This document shows positions 27,169-34,604 of a stretch of DNA of 64,000 nt, in pieces. This DNA comes from Natronorubrum halalkaliphilum. Its GTDB lineage: Archaea > Halobacteriota > Halobacteria > Halobacteriales > Natrialbaceae. The DNA is taken from contig NZ_WUYX01000044.1 in the NCBI RefSeq assembly GCF_009834785.1, positions 53,435-117,434 on the forward strand, in the 5' to 3' direction. The first letter of the stretch is position 1; every line of letters starts with the position of its first letter. A program made the position numbers and the translations under genes. A model generated the notes under the pieces. The model did no database searches. It saw only the letters and a list, made by a program, of their open reading frames with translations, and was not told the origin of the DNA.

Positions 27169-27828
27169 CTACCAGGCCGACCAGGCGCTGGACTGCTCGT
27201 CGTAGGCGTAGACGCGTTTCGTGTCCTTCGCGAGGACCGTATCGCCGGGTTCTTCATAGCGGTCCCGACGGTAGCCGGAGGCGTCCTTGCGCACGACGAA
27301 GGCGTCGATTTCGAACTCGTCGTCGCCGAACTCCTCGGTCGAACCGACCTCGAACTCGTAGTCGCCGGGAACGTGAACCGTGATGCTCCGGCTGTCGTTT
27401 CGCGAGCCGTCTTGCGGGTGGACGGTGACGTTGACCGCGACGTTGTCGACCTCGCGGGTCCAGACGGTTTCGATATCGTCGACGTCGGCCGCTTCTCTGC
27501 GCTTCTGGCCGTCGAGTTCGAGGCTCGTAACCCGAACCGTCGACAGGACCTCGTCCGTCTCGAGAATGAACTCGTCGCCGGTCTCGATGGTCTCGCCTTC
27601 CGGCGTCGTCACGTTCGCCGTGAACGACTCGCCTTCCTGTGAGACGACGACGTCGAGGGTTACCTCGCGCTCTCGTTCCGGTTGAATCTTGTGGACGTGG
27701 CTGCACTCGCTACAACGAACCGTTACGGTCCCGCCGCCTTCCGTCACCGTCAGGACTTCGTGGACCGTCTCGAGGTCCGACGAACAGGACGGACAGGGCG
27801 TTGGGACCCGGTCCGGAATATCGTTCAT
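27169..27828 (-). CDS. HVO_0476-family zinc-binding protein
   Basis: 219 residues, conserved in haloarchaea and named after the Haloferax volcanii locus. An N-terminal zinc ribbon uses Cys12/Cys15 (CPSC) and Cys39/Cys42 (CSEC). The rest is beta-rich and acidic, with an SPT6/OB-like repeat pattern (VRVTSLELDGQKRREA; IDAFVVRKDASGYRRDRYEEPGDTVLAKDTKRVYAYD). No membrane segment. The function is unknown; a nucleic-acid or chaperone-like role is guessed from the ribbon. It is upstream of pcm and may be co-transcribed. Confidence 0.85.
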   Translation of the reverse strand: MNDIPDRVPTPCPSCSSDLETVHEVLTVTEGGGTVTVRCSECSHVHKIQPEREREVTLDVVVSQEGESFTANVTTPEGETIETGDEFILETDEVLSTVRVTSLELDGQKRREAADVDDIETVWTREVDNVAVNVTVHPQDGSRNDSRSITVHVPGDYEFEVGSTEEFGDDEFEIDAFVVRKDASGYRRDRYEEPGDTVLAKDTKRVYAYDEQSSAWSAW

Positions 27829-27972
27829 AACGCGGTCTAGACGCTACGTGCCTAAAAGCCGATTGAACTTGGTCCCGAGATCGAACGGAACCGTCCTCGA
27901 GCGGTCCGCACCGAGCGGAGCGTCGTGAGCGGGAGCCGGAGAGGAGAATTGACACGGTGGGCCGGTCGTGGC

Positions 27973-29031
27973 CTACTCGGCAACAGTACCGTTGACCGGC
28001 CTCACTCGCTGTCCTGCGTGCACGTACGCCGCGTCGTGGGATTCCGTCTCAGTCCGCGGATGGTCGGTGCCGACGTCTGCAAATCGGATCGGCAGCCCCG
28101 CCCCGAGGAAGAAGTTCGGGTGATCCTGAACGTGGAAGTGAAGGTGGGGTTCCGTCGTGTTTCCGGAGTTGCCACAGCGGGCGATCCGCTGGCCGCGTTC
28201 GACTCGGTCGCCCGGGTCGACGGCGACGCTGCCTCGCTCGAGATGAGCCAGCACACTGTACTCGTCGTCGGCGTGTCTGAGTATCACGTTGTTGCCCAGA
28301 ATGCTCCGCTGGAAGGGGTCCATTCGGCCGTCGGTTCGGTGATAGTCGCGGTGGTCGTTCCGAACGCTCACGACGACGCCGTCCGCGGGTGCGAGGATCG
28401 GTTCGCCGAAGCAGTAGTAGTCTTCGGGCAGGCTGCGCTCGCCCTCGTGAGTTCGCCCGTCGTCGTCGGTGATGACGAAGTCGTAGGCGTACCGTTGGGT
28501 GAGTATCCCCCACGAGTGGGAGTACTCGCGATCCGGACTACCGTTGACGACGGTCCAGGACCCCTCGAGCGGAAGTCGGTAGTCGACGTCGCTCTCGTAG
28601 GTCGCCGGCGAGGGGAGTCGTCCGCGGTGGCGTGCGAGGATCGGGATGTGACCGACCATCTGTAAGATCCCCGTTAGCAGGAGAATCGGCTGGAATTGCA
28701 GGAGCAACATCGACGCGAGCGCGCGGGCGTTGGTCGCCCGATCGCCCATATCGATCCAGTCCGTCGGCTCCGGCGTGTCGGTCTCGTCCGTCCCGTTGCC
28801 CGTCACCATTCCGAACAGCGTGGTGGCGAGACCGACGACGAGCGGCCACAGCCCGGCGAGGAAGAACAGCGCGAAGAGCTGGAGCGAGGCGAAGCGCTCG
28901 AACAGGTAGCCGGGAATCGAGAGAAAGCCGAGCAAGAAGACGTACATCGGATCGGGAAACGAGCTTCGAATCGCGGCCAGCCGACCTGGTTCGGGTTCCA
29001 CGTCCGGATCGATCGGATGGTGAACTGTCAT
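27973..29031 (-). CDS. membrane-anchored M23-family peptidase-like protein
   Basis: 352 residues. The N-terminal 120 residues contain several hydrophobic segments (about 25-45, 50-80, 105-130), the rest faces one side of the membrane. The M23/LytM part spans about 165-315: RYAYDF where the HxxxD motif is usual, the ILAPADGVVVSV and GNNVILRHADDEYSVLAHLERGSV strands, GQRIARCGNSGNTTEPHLHFH with the last His motif at 296-300. The first zinc-binding His appears replaced by Arg (RYAYD), while Asp and HLHFH are kept. Haloarchaea have no peptidoglycan, so the target must be another peptide or glycopeptide, or the domain may bind without cleaving. Confidence 0.8.
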   Translation of the reverse strand: MTVHHPIDPDVEPEPGRLAAIRSSFPDPMYVFLLGFLSIPGYLFERFASLQLFALFFLAGLWPLVVGLATTLFGMVTGNGTDETDTPEPTDWIDMGDRATNARALASMLLLQFQPILLLTGILQMVGHIPILARHRGRLPSPATYESDVDYRLPLEGSWTVVNGSPDREYSHSWGILTQRYAYDFVITDDDGRTHEGERSLPEDYYCFGEPILAPADGVVVSVRNDHRDYHRTDGRMDPFQRSILGNNVILRHADDEYSVLAHLERGSVAVDPGDRVERGQRIARCGNSGNTTEPHLHFHVQDHPNFFLGAGLPIRFADVGTDHPRTETESHDAAYVHAGQRVRPVNGTVAE

Positions 29032-29095
29032 ACTGACTCGAATGCGGGTACAGGGGGATCAAGGTTTGGCGAAGAAGATTTCTATAGTCAATCTG

Positions 29096-30073
29096 TTACG
29101 TCTGCGACTGGGAGCGGTCCGTCTCCGACCGGGACTCGAGGTCGGGATCGAGATCGAGATCAACGACGCGAGCCGACTCGTCGATCGTCGCCCGAACCCG
29201 TACGTCGTCGATCGAAACCGACAGCCGAACGCGGAGCGGCCCCTCCTCGAGCACCGTGACCTGGTCGACCCGATCGACGACCTCGAGTTCCCACCAGTAC
29301 CGGGTACTGATCGGGCGCCCTCGTCGATAGTACAACGACTCGATTTCGGGATGTGTGAGCAGGACAAAGCCGGCCGGTGCGTCCCAACTGGCGGCACAGG
29401 AGTCACAGTAGGCGCTGAATCGGGCCGACCGTTCGGCCCCGTCGGTTTCGACGAGACGGATCCCCGGCTCGACCGCGGAGTAACACGCCGAGCAGGTTCC
29501 GCCGGCCACCAGTTCGTACGACTGGAAGGCGAGCGTCGTCGTCAGTTCGACCAGTTCCTCGATCGAGCCGCTGGCGGCCGCGTTCGGCGGGACCGTCCAG
29601 AAGAACAGCAGGTGATCGTTCTCGCACGCGACCTCGAGGACGCCGTCCCGGTAGCTCGCGCGAGCACCCGTTCCACAGCGGCTGCAGGTGCTGTCGAGGG
29701 TGACCGGTCCGAGTCGCTTCCGGCCGGTATAGGTGCCGGCGATGATCGCGTTGATGACGTTCGAGCCGGCGTAGGTCAGTCGATAGCCATCCTCGCACTT
29801 CTCGACGAACATCCCTCGAAGCTGCTCGAGGTGGTAGCGAAACTGCCCGGAATCCCTGATCCCGGTCGCCTTCCGAAGCGTGGAGAACTGCACGGTCGTC
29901 TCCTCCGGGTTCGCCAGATACCGCTCGAGAAACGCCTGCAGAATCTCGACGCGAGTCGAATTGCCGAGCGCGGCGAAGGCGTCGGCGGGGTCGATATTTG
30001 CATCTCCGGTCTCGCACTCAGCCTCGACCGAGTCGCTCCGGGCTACTTCGCGGGTATCGTCAGTCTCGTCCAT
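29096..30073 (-). CDS. winged-helix regulator with zinc-ribbon C-terminus
   Basis: 325 residues. Residues about 28-105 form an ArsR-type winged helix (DAFAALGNSTRVEILQAFLE, then a recognition region GIRDSGQFRYHLEQLRGMFVE). The following 200 residues contain paired cysteines: CSRCGTGA near 129-136, CSACYS near 200, and CDSC near 230, as zinc ribbons. This matches a haloarchaeal ArsR-like family I recall as DUF7351. It presumably senses metal or redox state. It is in line with the aminopeptidase gene upstream (33 bases apart) and may be co-transcribed with it. Confidence 0.8.
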   Translation of the reverse strand: MDETDDTREVARSDSVEAECETGDANIDPADAFAALGNSTRVEILQAFLERYLANPEETTVQFSTLRKATGIRDSGQFRYHLEQLRGMFVEKCEDGYRLTYAGSNVINAIIAGTYTGRKRLGPVTLDSTCSRCGTGARASYRDGVLEVACENDHLLFFWTVPPNAAASGSIEELVELTTTLAFQSYELVAGGTCSACYSAVEPGIRLVETDGAERSARFSAYCDSCAASWDAPAGFVLLTHPEIESLYYRRGRPISTRYWWELEVVDRVDQVTVLEEGPLRVRLSVSIDDVRVRATIDESARVVDLDLDPDLESRSETDRSQSQT

Positions 30074-30106
30074 TTCCGTGTTTACGGCTCGCGCGGCTCG
30101 CGTTGC

Positions 30107-31057
30107 TCACTCCGCTCGCGGAAGTTTCACTTCCGTCCCGTCCGCAGACACCGTCGGCTCCCGCAGAATCCCGTCGAGGTGGATTGGCGCTTCCGTCTCC
30201 CCGCCGATTCCGGCGTTGTCTCCGATGGCGATGTGGACCGTCCCGCCCGCTTTTTCGTCCAGCAACACGGAGCCGACGAGTTCGGTGACGGCCACGTTCG
30301 TCCCGATTCCCAGTTCGGAGAGGTTGTACGCCGCGTCGCCGACCTCCTCGGCCGCGCCTTCGACCGTCTCGCGGATCTCCTCGTCCGAGATCTGCGTGAC
30401 GAACCCGTCTTCGACCTCGAACGTGAGTTCGTGACCGTCCTCGAGTAGCCCGTGGGGACGCATCGTGCCGTCGACGACGAAGGTGCCCGTCGCGGTTTCG
30501 GGGCTAACGAACACCTCGCCGGCCGGCAGGTTGGACATGACACCGGCGTCGTGGACGATCCCGGTGTCCGAGAGCCACTCCCGGTCGCCGATGCCGAACG
30601 TGATGTCCGTCCCGGCAGGGGTTGTGACCCGAACCTCGTCGGCACCGGCGACCTGTTCGACGACGTCCTCGCAGTGGGCCGCGATCGACTCGTAATCGGC
30701 GTCAAGCCCCGCGGTGAAGACGTCCTCGGTAATCCCCGGCAGCGTCGCGACCCGAGCCCCGGCCTCGTTGGCCTCGGTGCGGGCCCGCGTGTGACTCAGG
30801 CTCTTCGTCGTCGGCGCGAGGACGACGTCCGCACCGGCCATCGCCGCTGCGACGGGTGCGGGCGGCTCGCTCCCGTGGGTCGCACCGGGCGGGTAACGGA
30901 CGATGACCGCATCGTCGGTGATCTCGCTGGCGACCTCGTACAGCACATCGCCGATGGGCTCCCGCTTGTCGTCAGTGACGATCGCACAGGACTCGGCCTC
31001 CTCGAGGGCCAGACACTGACGAACGGCCGTTTCGGCAGCAGCTCGAAGCTCGGACAT
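30107..31057 (-). CDS. M29-type (leucyl) aminopeptidase family protein
   Basis: 316 residues from MSELRAAAETAVRQC; a much longer frame upstream is not protein-like. The C-terminal half carries the M29 pattern: NLPAGEVFVSPETATG (about 185-200), an acidic turn ELTFEVEDGFVTQI, SELGIGTN, then DEKAGGTVHIAIGDNAGIGG with EAPIHLDGI, which contain the expected metal ligands (Glu, His, Asp). Cleaves N-terminal residues from peptides; intracellular, no signal peptide. The N-terminal domain is shorter than in bacterial AmpS/AmpT. Placed in front of the winged-helix gene. Confidence 0.85.
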   Translation of the reverse strand: MSELRAAAETAVRQCLALEEAESCAIVTDDKREPIGDVLYEVASEITDDAVIVRYPPGATHGSEPPAPVAAAMAGADVVLAPTTKSLSHTRARTEANEAGARVATLPGITEDVFTAGLDADYESIAAHCEDVVEQVAGADEVRVTTPAGTDITFGIGDREWLSDTGIVHDAGVMSNLPAGEVFVSPETATGTFVVDGTMRPHGLLEDGHELTFEVEDGFVTQISDEEIRETVEGAAEEVGDAAYNLSELGIGTNVAVTELVGSVLLDEKAGGTVHIAIGDNAGIGGETEAPIHLDGILREPTVSADGTEVKLPRAE

Positions 31058-31159
31058 ACGGGAGTGTGTGGGTGAGAGCCCGAAAGTTGTTGCTATTGCT
31101 CGTTCCGAAAACGACTGCGGTACCGTTTTAGTGTCGGCAGCCATCTCTCTACAGGGACG

Positions 31160-32092
31160 ATGACCACGTCGACGGTCAACGATATTTTCTTCGACGAATC
31201 GACGAACGAGGCGATCAGAGAGGGCCTCCCTCCCGCCGTAATTACGTTCTTCGAGTACGTCACGCACCTCGGAGATGGAGCAGTGCTGATCGTCTTCGCG
31301 ACGTTGCTGTACTGGTTCGGTGCCGAATCCCGTCGCGAGCAACGGGCGCTCGTGATCGCGATCGGACTCGGTGCACTCGCGATCAGCGCCGGGATGAAAG
31401 GGATCTTTCTCCGACCGCGTCCCGAACTGGCAGGCGACTACGGCGGATACAGTTTCCCGAGCGCACACGCGATGGGGGCAGCAGCGTTCTACGCTGCGCT
31501 CGCAGCCGTCGCCGACACCGGAACGCGGTTGCAGCGGTACGTCGTCGCCGCAATGATCATTACCGTCATCGCAGTGTCACGGGTCGTTATCGGCGTTCAC
31601 TTCGTCGGTGACGTCGTGGTCGGCGTCGGCATCGGACTGCTCTTCGTCGGACTCGTCGTCTACGGTGAGACCGCCACACCTGCTGCCATCTTCGCTACTG
31701 CAGGTGCCATCGCGATCGTCGCGTTCGCCCTCGGTTCGCGGGAGTTCACCACGCTAACGATCGGTGCAGCACTCGGCGCGGCCGTCGCCTGGCAGTACGT
31801 TAAATCTCGATCGGCGAAGCCGCGCGGAGCCGCAATCTTGCTGTTGGCCTATCTCTGTCTCCCGGTGATTCTCGCGCTTCGCGCCGTGTCCGCCTTCTGG
31901 CCGAATCACGCGCTTCTCGCCGGTATCGAGATCGTCGGCTATGCGGCCGTGACCGCCGCCGTCCTCGTCGTTCCGATCGTCGCCGAGCAGATGAACGATT
32001 GGCCGCCGGTCGAGTGGCTACAGACCCGGCTCCCGTTCAGCGGTCGGACGATCGATCAGCAGCAGATCCTGGCGACTGCGGACGACGAGTAG
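31160..32092 (+). CDS. PAP2-family membrane phosphatase
   Basis: 310 residues with about eight hydrophobic segments. The phosphatase signature is complete: KGIFLRPRP (Lys80, Arg85-Pro86), PSAH in place of PSGH (100-103) and SRVVIGVHFVGD (Ser140-Arg141, His147, Asp151). Substrates of such enzymes are lipid or polyprenyl phosphates at the membrane. The C-terminal 120 residues add four more hydrophobic helices. Its 3' end overlaps by 56 bases the 3' end of the convergent RCK_C-type gene. Confidence 0.9.
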   Translation: MTTSTVNDIFFDESTNEAIREGLPPAVITFFEYVTHLGDGAVLIVFATLLYWFGAESRREQRALVIAIGLGALAISAGMKGIFLRPRPELAGDYGGYSFPSAHAMGAAAFYAALAAVADTGTRLQRYVVAAMIITVIAVSRVVIGVHFVGDVVVGVGIGLLFVGLVVYGETATPAAIFATAGAIAIVAFALGSREFTTLTIGAALGAAVAWQYVKSRSAKPRGAAILLLAYLCLPVILALRAVSAFWPNHALLAGIEIVGYAAVTAAVLVVPIVAEQMNDWPPVEWLQTRLPFSGRTIDQQQILATADDE

Positions 32093-33278
32093 CCATCTCC
32101 GCATCGACCCCGTCGTCCGCGCCCGGTGAACCACCGCCCACATCTAGCGTCTCGAAAGTCTCGAGATCACCGGGCGTCCCGAAGACGTAGATCGTGTCAC
32201 CGGCCGCTAACGGTTCGTTCTCCGCCGGCAAGGGGATCACCTCGCCGGCACGGTCGATGACGAGGACGGTTCCGGGAACCCAGCCGGCGAACTCGCCCTC
32301 GAGTGAGCCTCCGTCCTCGACAGTGATCGACGCGACCGTCTCGTCCGCAGTTCGAATCGCCGCGCAGAGCCCGTCGGCACCGCTCGGTGTCTCGGGTCGA
32401 ATCGTAAGCCGGTATCGACTCCCGGGTTCGAACGCGTCCGCGTCATCGGCGTCGACGACCAGCGTCGTGACCGAGCCAGCACTCGACCGAAGTATCCCCG
32501 TCGCGACGAGGCGACTCGAGTCGCCGTCGGCCGTCCAAACGGTGACCGGATCGCCGGTACTCGCCTGCGCCGAGCGGTCACCGGCGACCGCGACGGCAAC
32601 CCGATCGGGACCAAGCGTGGGACTGAGACCAGTCCGGCGATCGCCGAGAGCGAGCGCAGTCACGCTGCCGTCTTCGCCGAGTTCAGCGCGAGCGTAGCCG
32701 ACATCGTAGTCGGCCTCGAGGCGGCGGTCCAGTCTGGTACGGCGTTCCGAGATCGAGAGACCGCCCGGGAATCGAAGTTCACGACTCTCGAGCTCTCGTT
32801 TGACGGCCTCGTCAACGGGCGGGTAGCCTTCCGCGTCGTCGATCGAATCGGGCAGGGGTACCGTCGCGCTCAGTCCCGCCGATTCGACGAGATCCGCAAC
32901 GGGACCGCGAGCATCGATCGGCGTGATCCCGTAGGCGCCGCACGCGAGGTGATCCCCGAGGCGGTGGCCGACGGCGGCAACGGCGGTACCGACGACCATC
33001 ATCCCGAGGAGGTAGCTGCCCGTCGTATAGTGTCCCAACGGCGAGTCTGCGATCACCCGGCCGTGGCGAACCGCCTCGATCGCGAGCGCGCCCGTAGGCA
33101 ACGCGAGGCCGGCGAGGGCGGCCGGGCCGGCCGGCAGCTGGCGGACGGTCGAGGCGCGATAGGCGAAGGCCAGTGCGAGCGCGCCGACGCCAGCAAGGAG
33201 CCCGTATCCGAGGATCCCCAGCAGTGCCGTTCGCGTCCACTCGAGCGTCGTCCCTATCGCCGCGAGCGTACTCAACAT
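32037..33278 (-). CDS. RCK_C (TrkA_C) domain membrane protein, paralogue 1
   Basis: 413 residues. Two to four hydrophobic segments occupy residues 1-110. A soluble region follows (GYPPVDEAVKRELESRELRFPGG about 155-180), and about 325-385 resembles a TrkA_C/RCK_C domain (GEFAGWVPGTVLVIDRAG...LAAGDTIYVFGTPGDL), which binds ligands such as cyclic dinucleotides or ions in potassium transport. It is one base downstream of a homologous gene; both share the YPPx-start and xLRFPG/WRLPAD segments. Possibly a two-component channel regulator, but no pore domain is evident. The C-terminal 30 residues are disordered. Confidence 0.75.
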   Translation of the reverse strand: MLSTLAAIGTTLEWTRTALLGILGYGLLAGVGALALAFAYRASTVRQLPAGPAALAGLALPTGALAIEAVRHGRVIADSPLGHYTTGSYLLGMMVVGTAVAAVGHRLGDHLACGAYGITPIDARGPVADLVESAGLSATVPLPDSIDDAEGYPPVDEAVKRELESRELRFPGGLSISERRTRLDRRLEADYDVGYARAELGEDGSVTALALGDRRTGLSPTLGPDRVAVAVAGDRSAQASTGDPVTVWTADGDSSRLVATGILRSSAGSVTTLVVDADDADAFEPGSRYRLTIRPETPSGADGLCAAIRTADETVASITVEDGGSLEGEFAGWVPGTVLVIDRAGEVIPLPAENEPLAAGDTIYVFGTPGDLETFETLDVGGGSPGADDGVDAEMATRRPQSPGSAADRSSDR

Positions 33279-33279
33279 C

Positions 33280-34563
33280 TCAGTAACTCACCTCAAGAGT
33301 GGGGTTGGATCCGTTGCTCGGTCCGTCCCCGAACGCCATCGCACCGTCACCGATGACAAACGCCTCCATCCCGATCGCGAGCGCGTCCGGTTCGGGCTCG
33401 AACTGCCACTCGTGACCGCGAGTCGAGTCGATACCACTCACCCCGGGACGTCTGACCGCGAACGCCGTAAGGTCGCTCTCGCCGCGTATCGCGTCGAGTA
33501 CCGACTCGGTCAGCGTCATCCGCCGAATCACCGCCTTGCTGCGTTCGAGCAGCGAGAGCGCATCGAAGACGCGGGTCGTCCCCCGTGAGGTGACGACGAC
33601 TCGAACCCGATCAGCGTCCAGGAGCGTCTCCGCGTCGGTCGTCGGAACGGCGACAGTCACGCAACCCTCGCCACCGACCGCCACGGCGTCTGCGCTGTGT
33701 CCAGAATCCGCACTGCTGGTGCCGCCGTCGCCCTGAAATCCGTCGGAAGCGGATTCCGGTGTCGGTGGTCGAACACCGTCGGCCGCGAACGCGTCCACAG
33801 TAGCACTGAGCACCGTTCCGGAGACGGTCATCGAATCGCCACTCACGAGGACGGCGTCGCCCGGTGCCAGTCCCGCGGGGAGTAGCGCTCGAGTCGAAAC
33901 GGCGCGCCACCCGTCGGGAACTTGCGTTGCGACGCCGCTTGCGGGCGGAGCCGCGGTGATCGACGCTCGGCCGCGTCCGTCGATGGCGACCGACACCGCC
34001 TCGAGATCGTAGCTCGTTCGCAGCCGATCCCCGAGGCGCGTCTCGAGCGCCGAAAGCGGTAGGTCCGCCGGGAGTCGCCAGGCACCGTTCTCGAGCGTTT
34101 TCCGGAGCCCCGGACCGAGCGGCGGATAGCCGTCGAACTCGCGGACGCCGCCGCTCGATCGAATCGTTACCTGCCCCATCGCGTCGACCGCGTCGATTGC
34201 ATCCGCCGCGAGCGGTTGCGTTCGTTCAACCGAGCCAGCGGTGGCCCGCGGCAGATCGGCAGCGAGCTGTCGTCCCCGACTCGTCGCGTACAGTCCGAGC
34301 ACGCCGACGGACCCAAGCCCGAGCACGAGTCCGGGCTGGACCGTACTCGCGTCGGCGATGTCGGACACGTACAGCGTAGTGATGGTGAGCAATACAGTGA
34401 GTAGTCCACCGGCGATGCTCGGAATTCGTTCGGTCGCGAAATACGCAGCCCCAAAACTGATCGCACCGACGAATGCCGCGACGGCGATACCGAACAGAAG
34501 CGCGATCGATACGCCCGTGAGAATCTCGACCGGCGCAATAACGATCGGAAGTGTCGAATTCAT
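33280..34563 (-). CDS. RCK_C-like membrane protein, paralogue 2
   Basis: 427 residues with N-terminal hydrophobic segments (about 10-35, 45-65, 75-95). Then comes the shared middle (FDGYPPLGPGLRKTLENGAWRLPADLPLSALETRLGDRLRTSYDLEAV), which aligns with the downstream gene, a Ser/Asp-rich linker, and a C-terminal part (residues 320-427) with EWQFEPEPDALAIGMEAFVIGD that recalls RCK_C but is weaker than in paralogue 1. The two genes are separated by one base and certainly form an operon. Function unknown; a complex of the two proteins is likely. Confidence 0.7.
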   Translation of the reverse strand: MNSTLPIVIAPVEILTGVSIALLFGIAVAAFVGAISFGAAYFATERIPSIAGGLLTVLLTITTLYVSDIADASTVQPGLVLGLGSVGVLGLYATSRGRQLAADLPRATAGSVERTQPLAADAIDAVDAMGQVTIRSSGGVREFDGYPPLGPGLRKTLENGAWRLPADLPLSALETRLGDRLRTSYDLEAVSVAIDGRGRASITAAPPASGVATQVPDGWRAVSTRALLPAGLAPGDAVLVSGDSMTVSGTVLSATVDAFAADGVRPPTPESASDGFQGDGGTSSADSGHSADAVAVGGEGCVTVAVPTTDAETLLDADRVRVVVTSRGTTRVFDALSLLERSKAVIRRMTLTESVLDAIRGESDLTAFAVRRPGVSGIDSTRGHEWQFEPEPDALAIGMEAFVIGDGAMAFGDGPSNGSNPTLEVSY

Positions 34564-34604
34564 GTGTGTCGTGGATTTCTCCGTGCAGTCCGTTCCAACC
34601 GGTT

